NCBI GenBank assembly: GCA_029948255.1
Contig: JALIZF010001342.1
Coordinates: 124,001-188,000, forward strand
DNA from: Telmatactis stephensoni
Lineage: Eukaryota > Cnidaria > Anthozoa > Actiniaria > Isophelliidae
Reading direction: 5' to 3'
Length of the DNA stretch: 64,000 nt
The position numbers and the translations under genes are program-made. Below the pieces are notes generated by a model, which worked only from the letters and a program-made list of their open reading frames with translations, did no database searches and was not told the origin of the DNA. Positions 32,361 to 44,300 of the stretch are shown here, piece after piece (position 1 is the first letter of the stretch; every line of letters starts with the position of its first letter).

Positions 32361-35300
32361 ATCGTCTGACAGGCAGTAGTACAAAATGAGGTCTGTTCGT
32401 CCGTCAGACGGTCAGTCAATCACAATACTATCCAATAGATATACCATACAACACGTACCAATTTAAACACACCAATGGCTTCCATTGAATCAGAATACTT
32501 CAGTTTTAATATACTGTTGTGGATTGGTGCTCTAAGAAAACGTAGTTTGTGTTCCTGCAGTAAAGAAAGTAGAATTAATAATAATTCACCCTCGTTCTAT
32601 GCAACGTGCCAGCCGAGTGCCAAACGTTGTTCAAACCGAAGGTATATACCTGATTTATCCCTGATATAGGGTTTCACGAGTGATATAATTTTGTAAAATT
32701 AGTAAGTACAGCAACAATTTTAACTCACAATGTTGTAAGGTTTGATTTTCTGTGCAATTTTCGTTTGTAAAATTGACGCATGCGCAGTGTTTTTGCACGC
32801 GTGTGAGAGCCGGTCGACATGTCGTTCAAGTGCGGGAAACGAGTAAGCCCAAGAGAGCATAAATAAGCCAGTAGCCACATATTTTTTGCAATATAACAAG
32901 CAGCACTCACTTGAAAGTGTTTCTGTGCGTATTTGGAAAACATATACTCGTTGATATCTTCAGGTAACTCAGCAACGGAACAAACAAACTTAATTACTTC
33001 TCTGTCAATAGAGGAAAAACCTTTCTCGTACGGGTCTTGCCAATCTAGAACAACAAATGAATATTATTTTTGCTATATTGTACCATAATTATGTATTTGC
33101 CTTATATTTATAGCCCTTACCTGCCCTTACAAATGAAGGGTCTTCAGTTCTCCGTGTACCGGAACGGTCATGTATTCTTTTTATCATCGTTCTAAAGTAC
33201 CCCTTGGAGCCTTTTGTTTGTCTATTGATTTACGTCAATTGTGGCCGACACACCGTGAAATTGTCTAAATTCCAGGCTATGAATCTCAGTTATTTACAAG
33301 AATATACATGACAACACGAGAATTTTCCGTCAACAAGGCGTTACGTGGTCACCATTACGTTTGAAGCTCTGACTCTCGACAACACGTTACGTGACGTGCG
33401 TCAAGTGAACACTAACCCTTGACGAGAAGTCACATGATCACTACGTCACCCCTAACCCTTTGTAGTCACGTGACCACTATCTGAACTCTGACCGTTGACA
33501 TGAAGTACCCTTGCTAAGAAGTCTCCATGGCAAATTGTGAGTTCTAGATCTAGATTAGACGCGCGCTTAACATGTGCCGAATAGCTGTTATCGCTGATAC
33601 ACTCCAGTGACTCGAAACAAAGGATTCAATTTGAGGCTATCAGGCCAAACGTACAAAAAAAAAAACAAAAGGTACAAAGTATAAAGCAAAAAGTACAAAA
33701 ACTTAGGGGGTGTTTTACATGACACTAGGATCATCCTAGCACTAGAATCATCCTACCTGCTATACATTTACTGCATTCTGTTTAGTAGGATGATCCTAGT
33801 ACCCGAAGTGAAGACACAAATTTCCATGTAAACAGAATGCAGTAAATGCATGTATAGCAGGATCATCCTGGCAGGCGAATCATCGTACCTAGTGCTAGGA
33901 TGATCCTAGTGCCATGTAAACACCCCCTTACAGAAACATGCCCGAAAGCCTCGACCTGAAATCTCTCTTAAACGTCACTGGTTGTGATGCTCATAATCAT
34001 AGTTTACCACAACGTACTTACCGTTTAACTGGGAATAGACCATGGCGAGGTCTGCAGGGATTTCTAAATGGGTCACATCGACCATGGCTTGTTTTTCCAA
34101 ATCCTTAAATACAGTTCAATTGATATTAGTCATTGTTCAGTGACAAGCGCATATTTATGTACAATTTACTAGTGAAAAGCAAATGGAATTGCCAGTTGTC
34201 TTGTATTTGATTTTTCGAGTGACAAAAGAGCTCCCAAACTCTCGTATAAAGAGTTTGCAAATTTATTTGATCACTCTATTATTATCATTTTTTTAAATTA
34301 AATTTTTTTAAATTGAGTGCTAATGAGGTTAAAACTGATAACCAGAATCTTTTCCATCACGAAATTACAAAATGTCGCGAATAATGGAGTAACAAAAATC
34401 GCGAAATCGACTAAACGTGAAAATGTCGCGAATAGTGGACTCACAATAATCGCGAAATTGACTCAACGTGAAAATTTTTATCATTTGGGGTATTTCGTGT
34501 ATCATACTAATCTTAACAGTATAATTTACATTTTAATAGGGCTGTCACTCTAGTGAATCACTAAGCCTACTTATACGTCTAATCCAGACAAACTTGAACG
34601 GCATATCTTTTTTGTGCCTTCCTTCCGCCCTAAAATGGTGTTTTTAACTGTCTAAGAAAACGACGTGGAAAACGAAAGCGGAGAAAAAAAGTCTTTGTTT
34701 CAACATTTTATCGGGATTAGTAAGGACGTTGCCTGAGGCAATAGTTTAATAATGAAGACTACAGTTAAGTAAGCTAAGACAATGTAAGTCGCCTTCGACT
34801 TGTGACCAAATGTTAACTCCTTCAAAGTTGTCGCAAGTCAACAAAAGTAATCTCGAGTTGGTACGACTAAGTCTACACAAAATCCGGGTAAACTTAAAAA
34901 ACGCATCTTTTTCTCCGTTTCCTCGCCTTAGACAAAAGAAAGCGCAGTTTTTTTGTGAACGGCGGAAGGCCTAACATAGCATAAAAGACGCCTTTTATAT
35001 TTAGAGTGATTTTCATTTGACCGTGAAAGAAAAATGACTATTTAGTTTGTAGTAGTTGATAAGAAACAAAAGAAAACAATGGCTTTAGAGTCTACTCCCA
35101 ACTATTAGTTTGTCTATTCCTTCATGGTCAAATGAAAACCACTCTATCCAGATCAGTTTGTTCACAGCCTAAAGAAAGATCTCAAGGTTGATTAACTATG
35201 CCTAGTCTAAAGAACTGTACCTATAGCCTAAAGAATACCAAGAAACATCTCAAGGTTGATTAACTATGCCTAGTCTAAAGAACTGTACCTATAGCCTAAA

Positions 35301-38300
35301 GAATACCAAGAAACATCTCAAGGTTGATTAACTATGCCTAGTCTAAAGAACTGTACCTATAGCCTAAAGAATACCAAGAAACATCTCAAGGTTGATTAAC
35401 TATACCTTCGACTCCATGGCAACCTTCGATGATGCAGAAGGACTCGAAGGCGGTAGTTGCGTCTGCTTGTTTTCATCTTGACCCTTAAGAAAGAAATGTT
35501 ACATGAAAATAAGAACAATAATGATGAATTAAAAATAACGATGATTAAACTCGGCCTGGTGACGTAGTGTTCATTTAACGGTGCTTATAACTACACGTAT
35601 GTGACGTGTGCGTGCATATTAAAACTCAAAATGTCGGCATAGTGTCTGAGATAGAAACTCGTCTGTTATTGAACCATCGATGAACTCAAGTTTGAGTGCG
35701 ACTAATAGTCAGACAGGAAATTTCAAAGAGACAGGATTTAAAAAAATAATCGAAAGAGATTTCTTTGGCGAGGGTACATTCACCATCATAGCTACATTCC
35801 ATACATATTATTTAAATCTGTCGCCAATAACAGTCGATTAGCAAGAAGTAGATTTCTTATAAGATTAAAATGAAGGGAAAAAAGTCAAACAAACAAATTT
35901 AGATGCTGTTAGAGTGATTTTCTTTTTTCCGTGAAAGAAATATGACTATTTAGTTTGTAATAGATGATAATAACAAAAGAAAAAAAAAATGCCGGTTTAG
36001 AGTCTACTGTACTAACAGTTAGTTTGCCAATTTTTTCACCGACAAAGGAAAACCACTCTGAAGTACAATAAATTGACACTATGTCGGCAAAAGATTTGAT
36101 ATTGAGACTAATATGAATACTATTAGAATATGTCAGATTATAATAAATAGTGTAAACAAATTCGTATTTGAAATACAAATTTGCATTTGGACATAAATAT
36201 CACGAATTAACCTACATTTGAAGATAATGTACAAAATGCAGATAAAACGTTTATATTGAATAATAACTGTTACGATGCAATGAAAATCAAGCACTGACTG
36301 CTCTAAGAAATCCGTATTCATAATGATAACAAGCTATATAAAGCGAGCAATACCATAGAATTACGGTAGCTAAAGGATAAGGGAAAAATAATGGCAGGAA
36401 TTTGACTTCTTACAGAGATTACAGAGGCAATCATGCTTCATGATTTGGTTGAATAAGCTGGCGGAAAGCTAAGTTGGAAAATATTGGATTTACTAGAAAA
36501 GAAAATTCGAGAAACAATAGTGAATTCGTCCGGTTTTAGACGAGAGTTTGTAATAATGATTTATTGAACTCATGTTTAGAAATAGCGATTTTCCGAATCT
36601 GAACGCAAGTAATAAAAACATCGACTGTCAAACGTAGAATAACTAACGCTTCGATGAACACTTATTTAGAGAGAACGCTAGCATCAATTTGAATTATTGT
36701 CAGAGAATAATACTAATCTAAAACATTAGGTTGGAGATTCATTATACTTATGTCTACAATGTCGGACAAATCTTTCATGTTCACGACAATTTGGTGTTAT
36801 TTACAATGTTGTCAGAGAGATACAATAAACCACGCTAGACCATTTCGAAAACGACTAGTTTCAGTCTCTATTTTTACACAGTTTTAGTCACTGAAAATTA
36901 AAGAATTCTCTTTAAAAATGTCAAAAAACTTTGAGGTTTATACCAACGAATTAATACTTAATTTTGAAATATTGTGCAACTGTCAGCTTACCTGTTCGAG
37001 GCGTCTTATAACCATTTAGTTTCAAATATTGAAATTCCCTTTGAATTTAAATGATGCTATCGAAATAGCAATTTTAGCAATTTCCACTGAATTCTAAAGC
37101 CAAATTCTCTCAATTTGAGATCCTTTTTGACTCGAACCATGGAATAAGAAACCAAAAAGTCGACCCGAAGAAGAACATTGATGACGATTTAAACTGAATT
37201 AATATTATTCTAGTTTCTAGACCTACTTGGGAAGCATTGTTGATTCCTGCTGAGTCTTTCTCCATAAACTATTTGATACCTTGGATGAATTAATTGGTTC
37301 TCTCAATGCAATAAATCCCAAGGCTATTCACCAACATGCGGGACTCCGACTTTACAAAATGAACAGTGGATAAGCTTGAAAAACTACAGTAGGACGGACA
37401 GATTATGGTAATGCGATAATTCGAGTATTGACCGTACGACGGTATGAATTATTGTTCTAATATGCAAAGCGTGTAGAGAATTACATTTATGACTAATGCA
37501 TTCTGATAACAATTAGATTAGTATTATTCTTAATAAAGGCTCTAATCACAAATAAAATTAAGTAAAATTGTTCCGTGCGAGTTGTATTATTAAGAGTGCG
37601 AAATACTACATATTTACTTAAGTTTAATTAATCATATTAGTACTATTTTTGGCAGCAATTAGATATATCTATTTCAAGCTGGCCGTATCGAAAGCGGTTG
37701 ATCGATTTGATGGACGTAAAAATACGATCAGCAGGTTCCAAGAAGGATTCAACTTTAGCAAATATCTGGTCAAGACTTGACTGGACATTTATTTAATTAC
37801 TGAAGTACAATTATTTCCACTTGTTTACTTTTCTTTGTCAATTTCCTAAATCACTCATTGATTGGTCCCATGATTCTTTGAATCTGATCTTACTTCCTTT
37901 TTATGACTTTTATCTTTCCTTCCTCTTATTTCTTCTATTCTTTTCATAAAAATCACTAAAAATAGACGTTAGTGTCGATTCCTGGAATAGAGTTAAGAAA
38001 TTATAAAACAATTGATGATGATGATGATTATAAAAATATCGTCAAAAATTTATATGCCCAAAGATTTTCCACCAATAATAAATATTAGTAATAATCTTAT
38101 AAACCTTCCTGACTCTAGCAAGGTATTTTTCTTTTACATATACTATCAAATGAAATAGTTTTTGTAAAGAGATTATTCAATTTAAAGAGTTTAATATCTG
38201 ATTAAAAAAATATTTCAACGGTCAATATTGCGACTTTTGTCTATAAAGCATAGTAAATGGCTCCAATGAGGCAATGAAAATTATATAAAGCTATAGAACA

Positions 38301-41300
38301 AAGTAATACGAACAAAAAAGTAATGTAAACCAAGATATTCTGGCCAAAGCAAGGAAAACAAATACTGATAATATTAGAAAAAGTGTCATAGGTTTTCCTC
38401 TTCATGTTCAATTAAGAAATTGTGTCAAGTTTCACAAAAATAACTCTTCGCTCAAGCACTTTAAGCAATGTAGAAATTACTGAAATTGAGGCAAATTGCT
38501 ATGCAAAAGAATAAAGACCTTAGTTTTAGTGGAATACCATCTTCTATGATCGTCTAGATCCAAAGTACGGCTCCATTTCAATCCCATCAATAAATCGGCC
38601 CAATTTTACGATTTTGTATTAACCGGTCTAGAATGCCACTGAACTAAACTCCACAATTTTACCCTTCAATAATTCGACAAGAAATTGTGAAAGTACATTA
38701 TCGTTAGGTTTGATCAAATTTGAGTTACTTTCAAGCAGTGAGGCAACGCTGTACTTCCAGGTGTTACTAAAAAGTGTGAAAACAAGAAAGCTGAGAATTT
38801 TTGCGGTTTTGACTAGGAACAGTTTTCTGTCTTATTTGTCACAACAACAAACTCTAAGAGCTCCAAAATTTTTACTTAAAACTCTATACAATGAAATAAG
38901 AAACGTTTTCAGGTTGTTTTTTTTATTACTCCATTTAGTTTTTTCAATGAAGTATTAAAACAATTAGTCGATTTACAATAAATCCTACATTTCCAAGCTC
39001 GCTGAGTAACGGCAGGTGAACGGAAGAAAGACAAACTGGCAAGTTATTTTTCTAAGATGTTGAAGTCCTGCATTATATTATCTCAGCATCTGCTTTTAAA
39101 GCCTTTATAAAATTTTACGACGTTCATTTTAAGAGCAATTTTACGGTTGTTCTCAAGAACAACAGAAAACGGAAATGGTTTGAGAATACAAAACTAAAAA
39201 AGGTTAAAAAATGGAAAATATTCTGGGCGAGCGCAATTTAGCTCGAGCATAAAGAAATGACAAAACAGTCTCAATTGCATACATTTTTAAGTTCTAAAAC
39301 GACAGGCTAAGTGCTCTTAAGAAAATATGAAGAAAAAAATCTGATTGAATGGTTAAAAGCGTAAACGATGGTCTTGACACTGTACTCACGTGATCTAGTA
39401 CTACAGATTTGATTAGCTGCACGGCGTCATTACGGTTAGTGATTGGTTGATAGAAAAAGCCATTTAAATGTTGTTTTTTTTGCCAGTGTGTTTACCACGA
39501 AAAACAGCGATAGTGAGGAGATAAAATCACTATTACTGGAACCTCATGAACACAAAATTCTATGAATAGAATTAAATGCCCGTCACCGAGTAGCTATGAA
39601 ATGGCTTAAATATAGCTCAGTTGCTAGAGCATTTCACGGGTATCGCAAATATCTTGGCCGGGTTCCCGATCGAATCCCGTTCGATCCCGTTCTAAACCTG
39701 ATTTTTTTTCAGCAGTGTAAAGCTCCGTTTTGATTATTATATACAAAATTCTTATTTCAAGTCGCGAATATTTACCGACTTCAAAACAACGTCAATATGT
39801 CCCGGTTATCTGTTATAAAAGCAGACAGAAAGATTAAATTCAAGTACTTCCATTTGTTTATCACTAGAGAATAAAATTCTTGATCATTTCGTCCTATCAT
39901 CACTTTTATATTGTTAACTTATTTAAACCATGTTTAGAAACATTTTAAGTGGTAAATTTTATGTTTATTGCAAGAAACCATGCTACTGTTTTTATGGGTT
40001 TTAGTCTTAAGATTTCATTTCCATTCATATTGACTGCTATGGACAAGGCAAAAAACCCGAATTGCGCATGTTCGTCAGCGTACCAGTTTCCATGGCGGCG
40101 ATGCAAAAAAAGCTTCTGCGGAAAGTAAACATCTCGCAGGTCACCAAAATGCACGATCAGGATTCGCGCATGGGAAATTCGTTTTTCGCCTTGTCATTGA
40201 TATGCTTTAAAACATAACTAATGTGTTTTTAATTACATTTATAAATGATTATTATTGTTTATTTTAGATGTTATTCTTCTGCATGCACATGCGTGCATAA
40301 AACAGTGCAAAAACATCGGTCGCGGTTTAAACTCACAAAGTCGATGAGATCATTGCCTTGGTTATGATGAGATTTCTCGATGATGCGATACTGAACAAAG
40401 TACTAGTTACACCAGTAAAACCAGTCAGTATATGTAAACGTTTTTATAGCCTACTTCACGGTGATGTAGCCTTCTATTTCAACATCCAGGGCTCAGTTTT
40501 CGAAAGCGGTTTAGTGCAAACCAGGGTTAAAATCAATAGTTTTCACCTTGGGTGAGCACTAATGTGAACAACTGAGCCCAAGGAAGATAGGGCCTTGGCC
40601 GAAATAACTAAGGGGGAGGGGGAGGGGAGGAGTGAAAAAACTAGAAAGGTCATACTACAATGTTTATTTTTGGAAGATCTACAGAAGGGCGGGAGACCGT
40701 ATTTGAGATTGAGTCAATACAATGTGGGTCTGTTGATGAAATAGCCGACAGTTTCTCGGGATTGTTCGAACTCTTCCCAAATTTCTGAATTATTCTCCGA
40801 GATTCTTCATGTTCTTTCAGATTCTTCCGAGTTCTTATAGATTTCTTACCTGAAGTTGCAACATTAACATTTTCCTTCGTCTTTTCATTCTGTAAATTGC
40901 TTGAAGCATCATGAACCCATTCCTGGCCTTTTGGTACTTTTTCCTGGAAAAAGACAGAAAAAACCTTTATGTACAAAACAGTCAAAAATCTAGTACAACC
41001 CCTCCTTGCTACGGAAATTATCACACTGATATCGGAGACTATTTAACACGGCATGGGAGTGCCATTTTTCTACCATTCTTTAGACGATTATGCAAATGCA
41101 TTTGACTGGAACAGCTATAAAGTTGAAAAATAAGCCCAACTCGATTTTCCAGATACCTCGACATTTGACGTTTTCGCACAGGGAGCTCATAACTTGATGT
41201 AAGAGACAAGGTGATATTCGCATAATTACATTAAATGAAAGGATAATTTGCAATCACTTATTCTCTAGCTTGGGCTCCCTGTTGTCTTTGGTGGCAGTGA

Positions 41301-44300
41301 TGACGTATCTATTTTATCACGTGATAAAGTTCAGACAGTCTGCCTTTTCGACTGTATTGGTTGCCATGACGATGTATCTTATCACGTGATAATTTAAGGG
41401 GTTTACCTTGCCAAGTAACGGCGAGAGTGACTTTGTAAGATGATGGTAGCCTTCTTCATACGTAGATATTGCTGGTTGATTAGATAACCTCGAACCTACA
41501 CAACAATTGTAATACAAATGTAGTAATTTAACAGATTGCATGACAAGGGTCGATATTTTAAGAAAGCCAAAATTGCACACTATTGAGGTTTTTCGCGTGA
41601 CGTAATATCCATTGTTCGCGCCATACTGGCGGGCAAATTTGTGATGAGTTTGGCGTCTTATCGAAGAGTTTGGAAATTTAGAAAGTCGCTGGAAAGCTTG
41701 ATAAATGTCCATGTTTGTATAATCAAATTCATTCCTTGTGATTTTTCCACTGTTTTCGCTTTCCTCGGCTTACGTTTGCCCGCCAATATCACGTGACTGA
41801 AAAACCTCAATACTAGCCTGCGTGCAGCCGAACGACAACCCGGGTTAGGGTTTTCGTTCGGCTGCACGCAGGCTAACACGATACCCACTATCTTCTCTCA
41901 ACATGAATGCTTTGACCCATTGGTTTCTCACGCTACGTTAACGTAACAATTAGAGAGGACTGAAGCAACGATTCGATTTCTGGGGCCCGTTTCTCGAAAG
42001 ACTCGATAACTCTATAGGCCCGCTAAATTACTCAATAAAGTTAACAGGCATTTCTAGAAGCGGACGTTTATTTCAACTTCTAAAATGGTCGTGTCTAGAT
42101 GGGATCCTCGAAAAAAAGGTTTGGTTACTTTTAGGGCTAGTTTAGGGCTTTGTTTTTACAAAGTCTTCCCTAATACTAACCCTAAACCTAACCAAACCTT
42201 GTTTGCGAGGATCCCATCGAGCCACGACCTTCTAAAATTGTACAGGCAAGTTTATGGGCGAGCGCATTCCCATACGTTTTCCTGTCTCTAGTTGGTTGCC
42301 AGTGTTGCACCCCTCCCCCACCTGTATGATAATCCTGGATCCGCCCCTGTGCTAGAACGTTTGACGTTCCGTTATGTTTGCCTTGTCTTTCAAGGTCACA
42401 TCCAATCTGCTGTAGCGAATGTGTTTAACTTACCCTAGATTGTATAACGACCGCCATTCGTATCTGTTTGGCTCGGCGAGCCTCTTCCAGTTGAAATTCA
42501 ACATTTTCTCGTAAAAATAACTACAAAAATGAGCAGCATTAGAAACGTGTTACGATAACGTTTTTGTTCGTTTGTTTGTTTTGTTTTTCAAAATTCACTA
42601 CATGCTCAGTATCCAATCCCAATGTAAGATGCTTTTAGCCTGCTCATCCCCACTCTCCCCTCCCCCAATTTTAACAGGAAACCAAGACTACTGGTATGCC
42701 CTTTCACCAGTGGACAGAGTTTATTCGTGCGGGAGGTCGGGGTTCGAGTCAACATTCAGGCAGGGTTTGTGAGGTGACCTGGTGCCTTCGACATTCACAT
42801 GCTCTCGGTGAGATCAGGGTCAAAGATGTAACCTGTCACCCTAAGTGAATAAATGATGACAATTTATCATTGAAACCAATGTACCTTAGTGCGTCCAAGC
42901 TGATAGTTATCTTTCTTTATTTGCATAAAGTCCATGATGATCACACAGTTCTGTTGTGACGTCGCACCATTCAGGACGATATTATTGGACAGACAATGGT
43001 ACCTGTGGGGAGAGGGGTGAGGTATATATTGTCAACAAAGACAGAATCAATATAAAAACTTAAGCTAAGCAGGTAACAGGAAAAAAAAGAAATGTTATAA
43101 CTTTGGCTGATAAGAAAGTTAAAATTAGAAGTATACTAAGAGTATGCCAAGAAAGAGTTTCGAAAGTGTTCCTTGTTAGTGGACTGTAAATTTTCTATCA
43201 ATAGGCTTGTGAATACCATTTTAATAAGCGAGAGATTATTTTCATTCAAAGGGCACGCTTTAATTGCAGCCTAGTTCTGTTGCGTGTCCCTCACAATTAC
43301 AGTTTATTTCCATTTCTAATTGTTGTTTTTTTTATTCAATTATTCTGTATTTTTAGGTAGAAGTTTTTGTACATAAATGAATATGAAGGGAAAAATCCCT
43401 ATCATGGATAAAAGGAGTAGGATGATAATAAAATCACTGAAGAGTAGAGAAAGCTGGAAAAAACTGTAACTGTATCGTAACTGTATTCAGTGGGCGTAGT
43501 TCTCGTACGGGTGTGAAAGGGACCACACCGTGACCGTATCAGTGCTGTCATATAAAAACATTCGAAGTTCCTGCCGTAAACGTGCCGAGCCGTTGCCCTA
43601 TTTTCCGTACCGTGACCAACGGAATCTATTCTATAAAAACTTCGCCTACATGTCTCGAATATGACAATGAATGGAGTGCCGGATGGAAAACTTGATATAA
43701 AAGGAAGAACTGGAGTCAAACTGACAAAGAAGGCGGGAGAGTTTGTCTGGGGCAAGGTATGACATAAAAGGAAGAACAGGATAAGAAGGGATGAGAATAA
43801 ATAAAGCGGGAACGTTCAGTGTAAGGGTTTTATAAATTATTACCAACCTCTTTACAAAGTCTTGATAACCAATACGCACAGGGTACCCAAGCTTACGAAT
43901 TTTCACGGTTTCCACGATTCCACAATATCGCAGCTGTTGGATAACCATATCGTTTACAAACGCACTTGGTGTCTGAAAGAAAAATATGATGTGTTAAACA
44001 GAGGCGTCGTGTTATAAAACGGCCGAGTAATAACGGCATTGTAGCGTGACCACGTCGTAACCGTGTCGTACTGTGACCGTGTCATATCGTCACAGCGTCG
44101 TACGGTGATTGTGTTACACCATAGTGTTGTCGTTACGCGAACGTGTCATCCCGTAATCGAGTCATCGTACCGCAAACGTGTCGTACCGTAACTGTGTCGT
44201 GTCGTGTCATGCTGTTATAGAGCAGATTTCGTATGAGTGTGAAACGGACCGCGCCGTGTCGTGGCCGTGCACGTGCCGTGATGTCTATAAAAACATTCGA

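Larger units (their letters stand above)
35484..40849. other. 5.4-kb AT-rich myosin XV intron
   Basis: The largest intron that I could delimit. It contains MITE copy B3 (35912-36058) and a tRNA-like SINE remnant at about 39600. Apart from these I see no coding exon or array in the AT-rich stretch at 36100-39590. Confidence 0.6.

Noticed and set aside
39608..39690. Functional tRNA gene
   Set aside because: A- and B-box words are present, but spacing and stems do not give a cloverleaf; a SINE remnant is more likely.
40650..41024. 124-codon minus-strand frame overlapping the neck
   Set aside because: Only 40850-40943 is exonic, and it is read in another frame fixed by the preceding IQ exon.
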